Shown: positions 1 to 6,541 of the stretch, in pieces
Position numbering within the stretch: the stretch's first letter is position 1
Layout: each line of letters opens with the position of its first letter
Source of the DNA: an uncultured Pirellulaceae bacterium
GTDB lineage: Bacteria; Planctomycetota; Planctomycetia; Pirellulales; Pirellulaceae
Reading direction: 5' to 3'
Length of the DNA: 7,158 nt
Assembly: GCA_947258905.1 (NCBI GenBank)
Contig: CAMYKF010000183.1
Location: 1 to 7,158, forward strand
Program-made: the position numbers and the translations under genes
The notes under the pieces: generated by a model
Databases searched by the model: none
Seen by the model: only the letters and a program-made list of their open reading frames with translations
What the model was told of the DNA's origin: nothing

Positions 1-6
1 TCATCG

Positions 7-658
7 ATGCGTAACTGGTTGCTGTTGATTGTGATGTTGCTGGCGATGGTGAGTGTTGGGTTGCCGCCCGCGGTCGCCCTGCAGGAGGACGGCGAAGAGC
101 AAGAACAGGCGGTTGAATGGACCGCGAAATTCGACGCGCGTTTTCTGCCACGCAAGCCCACGATTGGCGATCCGGCGCCGCAAGTCGGCGGGTTTGTGGA
201 AGATGGCTACTTGTTCGACCTGGTCGGCACCCGCGGCAAATACACGGTGCTGGTGTTCGGCTGTCTCACGTGACCGCCGTTCATCAAAAACGTTTCCGGT
301 CTGGAAACAGTGTACCGCGACTATCGCGATCGCGACGTCAATTTCTACTACGTCTACAAGTCACTGGCTCATCCCGAGATCAATGGTTACGTGATGCCGT
401 TTTCCGTTGAGGAACGGCTGGCTCATATCACCGAGTTCAAAAAGATCACTGGCTCGGAACTGCCGTGGATTTGTGACACGATGGACAACGAATTCCAAAA
501 AGGATTCGGCGGCGCGCCCAACGGTGAATTTATCATCGATCCGGAGGGCACGATTGTCCGCAAACGGTTCTGGTCCAATCCCCGGACGCTGCGATCCGAT
601 CTGCAAGTACTGGTCGGCCCGGTGGAAAACCCGACGACCATATTTGCCCGTACGTTTT

Positions 659-660
<2 letters not shown>
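7..660 (+). CDS. Secreted deiodinase-like thioredoxin-fold selenoprotein (UGA 271-273 read as Sec)
   Basis: Reading TGA 271-273 as selenocysteine gives 217 residues. A signal peptide (R2, hydrophobic 4-20, AVA|LQ cleavage near 24) supports the ATG at 7; too little upstream sequence is present to see an RBS. The core resembles iodothyronine deiodinases: VLVFGCLT-U89-PPF matches the family motif FGSCTUPPF. It is followed by a YVYKSLAHPE stretch (His122, like the deiodinase EEAH region), an EERLAHI helix, WICDTMDNEF and GEFIIDPEGTIVRKR, as in the family C-terminus. Cys86 and Sec89 form a CxxU centre, whereas vertebrate enzymes have Cys two residues before Sec. Homologous sequence continues smoothly across the TGA, which argues against a real stop. 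The expected role is an extracytoplasmic selenol redox enzyme (peroxiredoxin-like or reductive dehalogenation); the substrate is unknown and iodothyronine should not be assumed. The frame ends at TGA 658-660, where a +1 shift would fuse it to the next reading frame. Alternative: a pseudogene of a Cys homologue. Confidence 0.85.
271..308 (+). promoter_or_regulatory. Bacterial SECIS element (UGA plus downstream hairpin)
   Basis: The in-frame TGA (271-273) is followed after 18 nt by a perfect 6-bp stem, GTTTCC (292-297) and GGAAAC (303-308), closing the five-base loop GGTCT (298-302). Bacterial SECIS elements sit inside the coding region just after the UGA and present a G/U-containing apical loop to SelB. 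The loop of E. coli fdhF contains the same GGUCU. The loop starts 24 nt after the UGA, within the range accepted for bacterial SECIS. The lower stem is weak: 279-280 could pair with 314-315. Confidence 0.75.

Positions 661-661
<1 letters not shown>
655..661 (+). other. Candidate +1 frameshift site (TTT TGA G) or T-homopolymer indel
   Basis: The selenoprotein frame reads ACG TTT TGA at 652-660. Shifting +1 by re-pairing of tRNA-Phe from TTT 655-657 to TTT 656-658 gives GAG CTT CCC, and that frame stays open with protein-like sequence to 1453. This is the architecture of the prfB shift site (sense codon followed by UGA, slippage on a U-rich codon). Removing one T from TTTT gives exactly the same fusion, so a sequencing or assembly indel or a recent mutation explains it equally well. 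No convincing upstream SD stimulator was seen. Confidence 0.5.
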
Positions 662-1453
<792 letters not shown>

Positions 1454-1459
1454 ACGTTC

Positions 1460-1490
1460 TGTCTCGTCGACTCCGCGGCTCAGCGAGACA
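1460..1490 (+). terminator. Stem-loop after the selenoprotein stop codon
   Basis: TGTCTCGT (1460-1467) pairs with GCGAGACA (1483-1490), 8 bp with one G-T pair, six bases after the TAG at 1451-1453. There is no clear T-run after it, so it may be a weak terminator or an mRNA 3'-stabilising hairpin. Confidence 0.45.
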
Positions 1491-1571
1491 TATTGAACGA
1501 ACCTTTGCCGCAAAAGTTGCGTCTCATTCCTGCATCCTGATGCCTGCAGCCTGCCGCCTGGCTAAAACGGC

Positions 1572-1600
1572 TTGAATCCTGGGCATCCATGCCCGACAAT
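1572..1600 (+). promoter_or_regulatory. Candidate sigma-70 promoter for tRNA-Ser
   Basis: TTGAAT (1572-1577) and GACAAT (1595-1600) are separated by 17 bp, each matching 4 of 6 consensus bases, and lie just upstream of the mature tRNA 5' end at 1620. A GGGCAT-CC-ATGCCC palindrome (1581-1594) fills the spacer. The match is modest and could be chance. Confidence 0.3.
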
Positions 1601-1619
1601 TGCCGCTGTTGAAAACCGA

Positions 1620-1708
1620 GGAGACGTGGCTGAGTGGTCGAAAGCGCCGGTTTGCTAAATCGGTGATGGGGTCAAACCCATCCGCAGGTTCGAATCCTGT
1701 CGTCTCCG
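1620..1708 (+). tRNA. tRNA-Ser, anticodon GCT (reads AGC/AGU)
   Basis: Class II tRNA of 89 nt. Acceptor stem GGAGACG (1620-1626) pairs perfectly with CGTCTCC (1701-1707), with discriminator G1708. The D-arm lies in TGGCTGAGTGGTCGAAAGC. The anticodon stem CCGGT/ATCGG encloses loop TTGCTAA, with anticodon GCT at 1654-1656. A long variable arm (GATGGGG...CCCATC) is typical of tRNA-Ser, and the T-arm is GCAGG-TTCGAAT-CCTGT. The 3' CCA is not encoded; the genome has CT after the discriminator, so CCA would be added after transcription. Small ORFs on either strand here are shadows. Confidence 0.97.
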
Positions 1709-1719
1709 CTGTTTCTGAT

Positions 1720-1755
1720 GCCCGTTGTTCCAACTCCTTGAACAACGGGCGTTTT
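1720..1755 (+). terminator. Rho-independent terminator of tRNA-Ser
   Basis: A perfect 11-bp inverted repeat, GCCCGTTGTTC (1720-1730) with GAACAACGGGC (1740-1750), has a 9-nt loop and is followed by GTTTT. It lies 11 nt downstream of the tRNA. On the minus strand there is no T-run, so it should act mainly for plus-strand transcription; the DUF3565 gene ends just beyond it on the opposite strand. Confidence 0.8.
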
Positions 1756-1771
1756 GCGTTTGATAGCCAAC

Positions 1772-1978
1772 TCATTGCTGGTCCGGCGGAGCGTTCTCGT
1801 CGCATTTCAGACAATTGAGCTGGAAGCCGAGCATGGAGTCCCGGCCTGCGCGGGATTGCGTCCAATCGCGCTCGGACCAGGGCGGATCGTGCCGTATGTG
1901 CTGGAAATGGCCGCAAGCAAGTTCGGCGACCCAGTGATCTTCCTCGTCCTTGTGATAGCCGGTAATCGGTTGCCTCAT
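1772..1978 (-). CDS. DUF3565 family small protein
   Basis: A 68-residue protein beginning MRQPITGYHKDEEDHWVAEL, which I recognise as the DUF3565 (pressure-regulated-like) family. Family-type features are ACGHFQHIRHDPPW (residues 21-34), then GRDSMLGFQLNCLKC (45-59). The Cys22/His24/His27/His30 cluster with Cys56-x2-Cys59 looks like a metal-binding (zinc) centre; this is inferred from the spacing. The biochemical function is unknown. ATG 1978 is chosen because family homology starts there and the length is typical. However, the frame is open through the adjacent repeat array up to ATG 2176, which overlaps the cupin stop as TGATG, so a 134-residue form with a repetitive N-terminus is possible. 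No good SD lies before ATG 1978. Confidence 0.85.
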   Translation of the reverse strand: MRQPITGYHKDEEDHWVAELACGHFQHIRHDPPWSERDWTQSRAGRDSMLGFQLNCLKCDENAPPDQQ

Positions 1979-1982
1979 GCTT

Positions 1983-2172
1983 GCGATTCGTTTCCGTCTG
2001 GCGATTCGTTTCCGTCTGGCGATTCGTTTCCGTCTGGCGATTCGTTTCCGTCTGGCGATTCGTTTCCGTCTGGCGATTCGTGGCGATTCGTTTCCGTCTG
2101 GCGATTCGTTTCCGTCTGGCGATTCGTTTCCGTCTGGCGATTCGTTTCCGTCTGGCGATTCGTTTCCGAATG
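1983..2172. repeat. Minisatellite, 18-bp unit GCGATTCGTTTCCGTCTG
   Basis: Nine perfect 18-bp units occupy 1983-2072 (five) and 2083-2154 (four). A truncated 10-bp unit (2073-2082, GCGATTCGTG) interrupts them, and a variant last unit (2155-2172) ends in AATG. The array fills almost the whole gap between the cupin stop (2176) and the DUF3565 ATG (1978). The unit contains no stop codon in any of six frames, so the long ORFs over it are not evidence of coding. If translated on the minus strand from ATG 2176 it gives five GNESPD-type units, then, after the 10-bp unit shifts frame, five RRKRIA-type units, and runs in frame into DUF3565. It is probably a slippage-grown VNTR. Confidence 0.95.
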
Positions 2173-2175
2173 CCA

Positions 2176-2499
2176 TCACGGTTTGCCGGCCTTCAGCATC
2201 ATCAGCAGCATGCGCGTATCTGTCTTCGCCGAGATGCTGTGAGGCAAGTTGGCAGGCATATGAGCCCACGTGCCGGCACTGGCCGAAACCCGTTGATCAG
2301 CAAGCGTCAGTTCGGCTTGTCCGTCCAGAAAATGCACCGTGGCCGGTACCGACGCGGTGTGTTCAGAAAGTTCCTGACCGGCGGCGAAGCCAAACAGGAC
2401 GACCTTGACTTTATCGTCCTGGTACAAAGTGCGGCTGATCGTGCCATCAGCGGGAATTTCAACCTCGCTGGCCAGGTTAGCGAAAAATGTGGCATCCAT
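2176..2499 (-). CDS. Small cupin-domain protein
   Basis: A 107-residue single-domain protein starting MDATFFANLASEVEIPADG. It has a cupin-like pattern: GFAAGQELSEHTA (motif 1 region, only one His of the usual HxH), VHFLDGQAELTL, then GTWAHMPANLPHSI (motif 2, G-x6-P-x4-H). Such proteins form a small beta-barrel that usually binds one metal ion; the substrate is unknown. The single His in motif 1 means metal binding may be weak or altered. It is cytoplasmic, with no signal peptide. ATG 2499 is the only ATG before an upstream in-frame stop (2545-2547); its SD is poor. It lies in the same direction as DUF3565, separated by the minisatellite, and its TGA (2178-2176) overlaps an ATG as TGATG, compatible with translational coupling. 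Confidence 0.85.
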   Translation of the reverse strand: MDATFFANLASEVEIPADGTISRTLYQDDKVKVVLFGFAAGQELSEHTASVPATVHFLDGQAELTLADQRVSASAGTWAHMPANLPHSISAKTDTRMLLMMLKAGKP

Positions 2500-2609
2500 C
2501 TTGTTTACCGTGGTCTCGATTTTGGGGTGAGCCAGCTTTCGCCGTCAAGTCTGACGAGATGATCCATGGCTGTCGAGGGTCCCGGAACGGGTCCGTCAAT
2601 ACTGCGCAG

Positions 2610-2642
2610 AAAAAGGGTGAGGCAGCTTGAATCTGCCCCACC
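2610..2642 (-). terminator. Rho-independent terminator of the gene at 2683-3345
   Basis: Read on the minus strand, GGTGGGGCAG (2642-2633) pairs with CTGCCTCACC (2625-2616), a 10-bp stem with one G-U pair and a 7-nt loop, followed by C and TTTTT (2614-2610). It lies about 40 nt beyond the TAG of the secreted-protein gene and has the classical shape. Confidence 0.85.
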
Positions 2643-2682
2643 TTGTTTCAAGTATTACAGCCTCGGTCGAGGGACGCTCGCG

Positions 2683-3345
2683 CTATTGTTGACCGCCACC
2701 ACCGTTGCCACTTTCCTTTCCGCCGCCGCCATACTGGTGCTGTTGCGTGTGAACTCCGCTCGGCATTTGATAATCAGGATATCCCTGGGGATTCATCTGT
2801 GACCGGATCACACTGGTTTCCTGGATTCCCGAAGTTCCGCCTCCGCCATAAATGTGGCTCTGGGAGTGGATACCCGAAGTGGTCATGATACCGGTGGGGC
2901 CCATGCCATTCACATTCAGGTGGTTGGGTGTGTACCGTCTCAGATTGCCATGTTCCTGTCCGGTCGCAGAGTTGTACCAGACCCAGCCTTCCTCATATCC
3001 AATTTGCCGTCCCATGGTGTCGAAAACCGGACGATTGACCCAGTGTCGGGTTCCATTGAACTGGCTCTGGTTTCGATACGGATCAAAAGCCGAGTTGTCG
3101 ATTTGCGTGTTGGTGGTGTTGATCGCACCGGTCAATGGACTGACACTTTGCAACTGTGGCTGGGTAACGATCACCGGATATCGTTGGGGGTAATAATACG
3201 ACGGGTTGACCCATCCCGGCCGATTGACAACCACCGGACCCCATTGATCCTCCGTGACAACCTGCCCGTGGACATTGGTTGCGCCGACCAGACCGGTAAG
3301 GGATGTCAGTGCTACCGCTGCAAGAAGTCGGTTAAATCGAATCAT
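2683..3345 (-). CDS. Secreted Tyr/Gly-rich hypothetical protein
   Basis: A 220-residue protein that I do not recognise as a named family. Residues 1-27 (MIRFNRLLAAVALTSLTG..., ending VHG|Q) form a signal peptide, so it is exported. The body is rich in Tyr, Asn, Gln and Pro (PGWVNPSYYYPQRYP at 43-57), with WVNRPVFDTMGRQIGYEEGWVWYN (102-125) as the most domain-like part. The C-terminus holds two copies of a SG(I/V)H(S/T)Q-x-H-x-YGGGG motif (157-170 and 196-209) and ends in a poly-Gly stretch. ATG 3345 is preferred over an upstream in-frame start because the signal peptide begins there and AAGGA sits 8 nt upstream. It has its own terminator, so it is probably monocistronic. It could be a cell-surface or matrix protein. 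Confidence 0.8.
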   Translation of the reverse strand: MIRFNRLLAAVALTSLTGLVGATNVHGQVVTEDQWGPVVVNRPGWVNPSYYYPQRYPVIVTQPQLQSVSPLTGAINTTNTQIDNSAFDPYRNQSQFNGTRHWVNRPVFDTMGRQIGYEEGWVWYNSATGQEHGNLRRYTPNHLNVNGMGPTGIMTTSGIHSQSHIYGGGGTSGIQETSVIRSQMNPQGYPDYQMPSGVHTQQHQYGGGGKESGNGGGGQQ

Positions 3346-3852
3346 GTTTCGATTCCTTCGCGATAAGTTTTGCATTTCAGCTAATCGGGTGATGTCCAAG
3401 TGACGCTGGTTCAAGTCAGCACGCCTGAAATGAAGCATTCGATGTGACTTGTCCGTTCACAATCGAACACTCGCTAGCCGGGCTCCAGTACAGCACAGCG
3501 CGTACCAAAGTCGGCGAGGTATGTACCAGTCCGACAGGGTCCGGGGCCTGAAAAAACAGCGGGTTTTTGGCGGCCTGGTTGCCTCGGCGTGTGGCCGGGA
3601 GTCGATCGTTCGCTGGACGTCGAATCTCTGCACAGCTTTTGACCATCCTGGCCGCGAAAGCGACAGATTATCTTGCAGCGCGGCTAAACGTCGACCTGCC
3701 GACGCGACTTGCCCGCAAGATCATGAGCCGTCACTTGCGTCCGTCAGGAAACAGCTGAATTTGCTGCCCATGTTGCAGTCAACCGGGCGCAAAAACCGTA
3801 TGCTACGCGTCGAGCGGTTTTCTGCGGTTGGATTAACTTGAGACAATGCGTG
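3346..3852. other. Long divergent intergenic region
   Basis: About 500 bases lie between the minus-strand secreted-protein gene and mgtE, and should hold both promoters. ORFs here (for example 3449-3841 plus, 3416-3646 minus) have no recognisable homology or start signals. A 63-codon TTG-start frame at 3567-3758 has moderately protein-like content (LTILAAKATDYLAARL) but no SD; I do not call it. I see no clear -35/-10 pair, and no Mg2+-sensing M-box riboswitch was recognised before mgtE. Confidence 0.6.
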
Positions 3853-5235
3853 ATGATTCACACAGATAAACAGGACGTTGCGTTGAACGAAGGATTGGCC
3901 CTGAACCAGCTTGAAGAACTGGTTGCAAAGCTGGATTATGCCGGCGCCAAGGCGTATCTCAACAGCCTCGAGACGGGCACGCGGATCCGATTGCTGTCGC
4001 GGATGGCGCCGGAACTGCAACAGACCCTCGTAACGAATCTGAACACGGAACAGGCCGCTGATTTCCTTCACGAAATGCCGGATGTTCAGGTCGCTGACTT
4101 GCTGGGGGATATCGAACCGGGGCAGGCCGCCGAAATCCTTGAGGAAATGCCCAAGGACGAGCAAGCGGACCTGGTCGGCGACATGGCCGCTGCATCTCGG
4201 GAAGCGATTCTCGATGAGATGCCCGATGCCGAGGCGGCCGCGGTACGCACACTCGTTAAATACGACGATGAGGCGGCCGGCGGCATCATGGTCGTCGAGT
4301 TCCTGTCCTTCAACGAGCAGGAGTCGGTGAAGGATGTCATCAACTACCTGCGGGCGCATGCAAGTGAGCTAAGCGACTTTGATGTGCAGTACGCCTACAT
4401 TGTTGACGCCGACATGAAATTAACTGGCGTGTTGCGGTTTCGCGATCTGTTGCTGGCACCGGACTACGCCAGTATTTCCACCGTGATGATCGCGGATCCG
4501 CTATGCGTCACCACGGATTCTCCCCTGCCCGAGTTGCATGCCCTGTTCGTCGATAGCCGGTTTGTGGGCTTGCCGGTAATCAATTCGACTGGACAACTCG
4601 TTGGTGTCCTGCGGCGGGGCGATGTGGAAGAGGCGATGGCCGAAGCCTATGCCGAGGACTTTCTGAAGACGCAGGGAATTGTCACCGAGGAACTGCGTAC
4701 CATGCCGACGCTGTTGCGATCACGCCGCCGCCTGGCGTGGCTGAGTATTAACATTGTGCTGAATATCATCGCTGCCAGTGTGATTGCCATGTATCAGGGT
4801 ACGCTGGAGCAGGTGATTGCCCTGGCGGTGTTTCTGCCGATCATTTCCGACATGAGCGGGTGCAGCGGCAATCAGGCTGTGGCCGTCAGCATGCGTGAGC
4901 TGTCGCTGGGACTGGTCGATGCGGGTGAAGTCGTACGGGTCTGGCTCAAGGAAGTCAGTGTTGGCCTGATCAATGGTTTGGCGCTCGGTTTCCTGATTGC
5001 AGCGGCAGCCGTTTTGTGGAAGGGCAATCACTGGCTGGGTGCCGTCGTGGGTCTGGCCCTCATGATCAATACGGTGATCGCCGTATCGCTGGGCGGTACG
5101 TTGCCGCTGATCATGCGGCTATTGAAGCTGGATCCAGCCCTGGCCTCGGGCCCCATCCTGACCACCGTCACGGATATGTGCGGTTTCCTGCTGGTGCTGG
5201 GCGGCGCGACGCTGGTGCTCGACCGGCTGGTCTAG
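3853..5235 (+). CDS. mgtE: MgtE-family magnesium transporter
   Basis: 460 residues from ATG 3853 (TTG 3838 and GTG 3850 are in-frame alternatives; the SD is weak for all). Order: MgtE N-terminal superhelical domain (about 15-130, repeats such as LLGDIEPGQAAEILEEMP), CBS pair (about 140-265, with LTGVLRFRDLL and LVGVLRRGDVEEAM), connecting helix (about 266-292), then five membrane segments near 295-314, 321-340, 369-389, 397-420 and 436-456. The family imports Mg2+ through a dimeric pore, gated by Mg2+ bound between the N and CBS domains. The core LPIISDMSGCSGNQAVAVSMREL replaces the commoner GGNVGAQ-type motif. LDPALASGPILTTVTD keeps the conserved Asp441 equivalent to the pore Asp of Thermus MgtE. 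The acidic N-terminal surface fits Mg2+ sensing. Length and domain order are normal for MgtE; Co2+ or other divalent ions are possible substrates. Confidence 0.95.
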   Translation: MIHTDKQDVALNEGLALNQLEELVAKLDYAGAKAYLNSLETGTRIRLLSRMAPELQQTLVTNLNTEQAADFLHEMPDVQVADLLGDIEPGQAAEILEEMPKDEQADLVGDMAAASREAILDEMPDAEAAAVRTLVKYDDEAAGGIMVVEFLSFNEQESVKDVINYLRAHASELSDFDVQYAYIVDADMKLTGVLRFRDLLLAPDYASISTVMIADPLCVTTDSPLPELHALFVDSRFVGLPVINSTGQLVGVLRRGDVEEAMAEAYAEDFLKTQGIVTEELRTMPTLLRSRRRLAWLSINIVLNIIAASVIAMYQGTLEQVIALAVFLPIISDMSGCSGNQAVAVSMRELSLGLVDAGEVVRVWLKEVSVGLINGLALGFLIAAAAVLWKGNHWLGAVVGLALMINTVIAVSLGGTLPLIMRLLKLDPALASGPILTTVTDMCGFLLVLGGATLVLDRLV

Positions 5236-5264
5236 TGCTACAGTGCAGAGTTCCATTTGATTTC

Positions 5265-5334
5265 GTAGCCGAAGTTGTAAAACTTCGGTTGTCTCCCGCT
5301 GTGTCCCTGTCCGAATTCTTGCGAATCCGGCTAC
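5265..5334. repeat. Two-hairpin palindromic element (REP/MITE-like)
   Basis: Hairpin 1 is CCGAAGTT-GTAA-AACTTCGG (5269-5288, perfect 8 bp). Hairpin 2 is CCGAATTC-TTGC-GAATCCGG (5311-5330, 8 bp with one mismatch). They share the same CCGAA start, stem length and 4-nt loop size, and are 22 nt apart. The ends also pair (GTAGCCG 5265-5271 with CGGCTAC 5328-5334), allowing an alternative closed three-way form. It lies 29 nt after the mgtE stop. No T-run follows, so it is a poor intrinsic terminator. The form is like REP/BIME or small non-autonomous elements; its copy number in the genome cannot be seen here. Confidence 0.65.
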
Positions 5335-5385
5335 TCCGCGTTGTAGTACGAGGGTCTGTGGGATCGTGCCCTGTGGAGTTGCCTG

Positions 5386-6366
5386 ATGTTCCGTTTACTG
5401 GTCTTTACCGTTTGTGCTGTGTCGGCCGCGACATTGTTCGCGCAGCCAACCGCTTCGCTGGTCTCGGTGCGCAAGATCTGGGATCGGGCTCCGCACAACG
5501 CCTTCACGGACCTGATCCGGTTTCAGGATCAGTGGTTCTGTGTGTTTCGCGAAGGACAAGCGCACGTTTCTCCCGACGGAGCGCTGCGTGTGATTACCTC
5601 GCGTGATGGAGTCGACTGGGAATCGGCAGCCCTGATCGAGTCCCCGAATTCGGATTTGCGGGACGCCAAGATCACCATCACGCCGGACAATCGACTGATG
5701 TTGTCGGGTGCCGAGGCACTTAATGAGCCAGACGACCATACCCATCAATCGCTGGTCTGGTTCTCCGTTGACGGATTCGCCTGGAGCGATCGTTACGAAG
5801 TGGCGGATCGCGATTTCTGGCTGTGGCGGATTACCTGGCACAACTCGGTCGCATGGGGATTTGGATACGGGACCCGCCATGACAACCGCTCGATTCGACT
5901 GTACTCCAGCGGCGACGGCAAGGAATTCCAAACGGTTGTCGCCAGCTCGTTTGACGACGGATATCCCAACGAAACCGCGCTGGTCTTTTTGGATGACGAC
6001 ACATGTCACTGTCTGTTGCGGCGAGACGGCGATCGGCCGACCGCCCAACTGGGAACGGCCCAATCACCCTACGTGGATTGGCAATGGCAGGACCTGGGTG
6101 TGCGGATCGGAGGACCGCAGATGATACGGATTCCCGATGGCCGGCTGGTGGCTGCCGTACGGTTATATGATGGCGCAACCAGAACCGCGTTGTGTCTGGT
6201 CGATCACGCAACCGGAAGTTTGCGGGAATTCCTGACGCTGCCGTCCGGGGGCGACACCAGCTATGCCGGAATGGTGTGGCACGAGGATCACTTGTGGGTC
6301 AGTTACTATTCGTCGCACGAAGGCAAAACGGGCATCTACCTGGCGGTGGTCGAAATGGATCCGTAG
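5386..6366 (+). CDS. Secreted sialidase/BNR-propeller-like protein
   Basis: 326 residues. The signal peptide is MFRLLVFTVCAVSAATLFAQ|PTA, and the start is supported by GGAG at 5375-5378 with 7-nt spacing. The repeated W-rich beta-sheet pattern and Asp-box-like motifs (S72-x-D-G-x-x-W78, S127-x-D-G-x-x-W133, S175-x-D-G-x-x-F181) indicate a six-bladed propeller of the sialidase superfamily. DLIRFQDQWFCVFREG (42-57), DAKITITPDNRLML (93-106), YPNETALVFLDDDTCHCLLRRDGD (193-216) and WVSYYSSHEGKTGIYLA (304-320) resemble planctomycete exo-sialidase-annotated proteins. FRE near 54-56 and the late YYSSHEGK tyrosines are candidate active-site residues. It may cleave or bind extracellular glycans. Catalysis as a true sialidase is unproven, since a full arginine triad could not be confirmed. 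It is transcribed alone and converges on the M50 protease gene. Confidence 0.8.
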   Translation: MFRLLVFTVCAVSAATLFAQPTASLVSVRKIWDRAPHNAFTDLIRFQDQWFCVFREGQAHVSPDGALRVITSRDGVDWESAALIESPNSDLRDAKITITPDNRLMLSGAEALNEPDDHTHQSLVWFSVDGFAWSDRYEVADRDFWLWRITWHNSVAWGFGYGTRHDNRSIRLYSSGDGKEFQTVVASSFDDGYPNETALVFLDDDTCHCLLRRDGDRPTAQLGTAQSPYVDWQWQDLGVRIGGPQMIRIPDGRLVAAVRLYDGATRTALCLVDHATGSLREFLTLPSGGDTSYAGMVWHEDHLWVSYYSSHEGKTGIYLAVVEMDP

Positions 6367-6541
6367 CGGGCGCACAAAAGTTATCAAACGACTTTCTCGC
6401 CAGCTGTGGCCCGACAAACGTTCATGCTCGGGACACGCCGGTTTGCGTGAAGTGCGAACGGCAACGGGAAGCGGACGCGGGCACATCCGGCTGACAACTG
6501 GCGGCATACGACTGAGACCATCTGCCAAAAAGGCACGATCA

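Noticed and set aside
407..658. N-terminal 84 codons of the +1-frame ORF starting at TTG 407
   Set aside because: Low-complexity Arg/Ser sequence overlapping the selenoprotein frame; protein-like sequence in this frame begins only near 659.
1620..1708. tRNA gene as attachment site of an integrated element
   Set aside because: No integrase and no duplicated tRNA 3' end seen downstream within the window.
1983..2172. CRISPR array
   Set aside because: The 18-bp units are directly adjacent with no unique spacers; it is a tandem repeat.
1981..2562. 193-residue plus-strand ORF over the minisatellite and cupin
   Set aside because: Open because the 18-bp unit lacks stops in every frame; the rest is antisense to the cupin gene.
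6523..6535. TGCC-AAAAA-GGCA hairpin between the convergent sialidase and M50 genes
   Set aside because: Only a 4-bp stem and no T-run in the required position; too weak to call a terminator.
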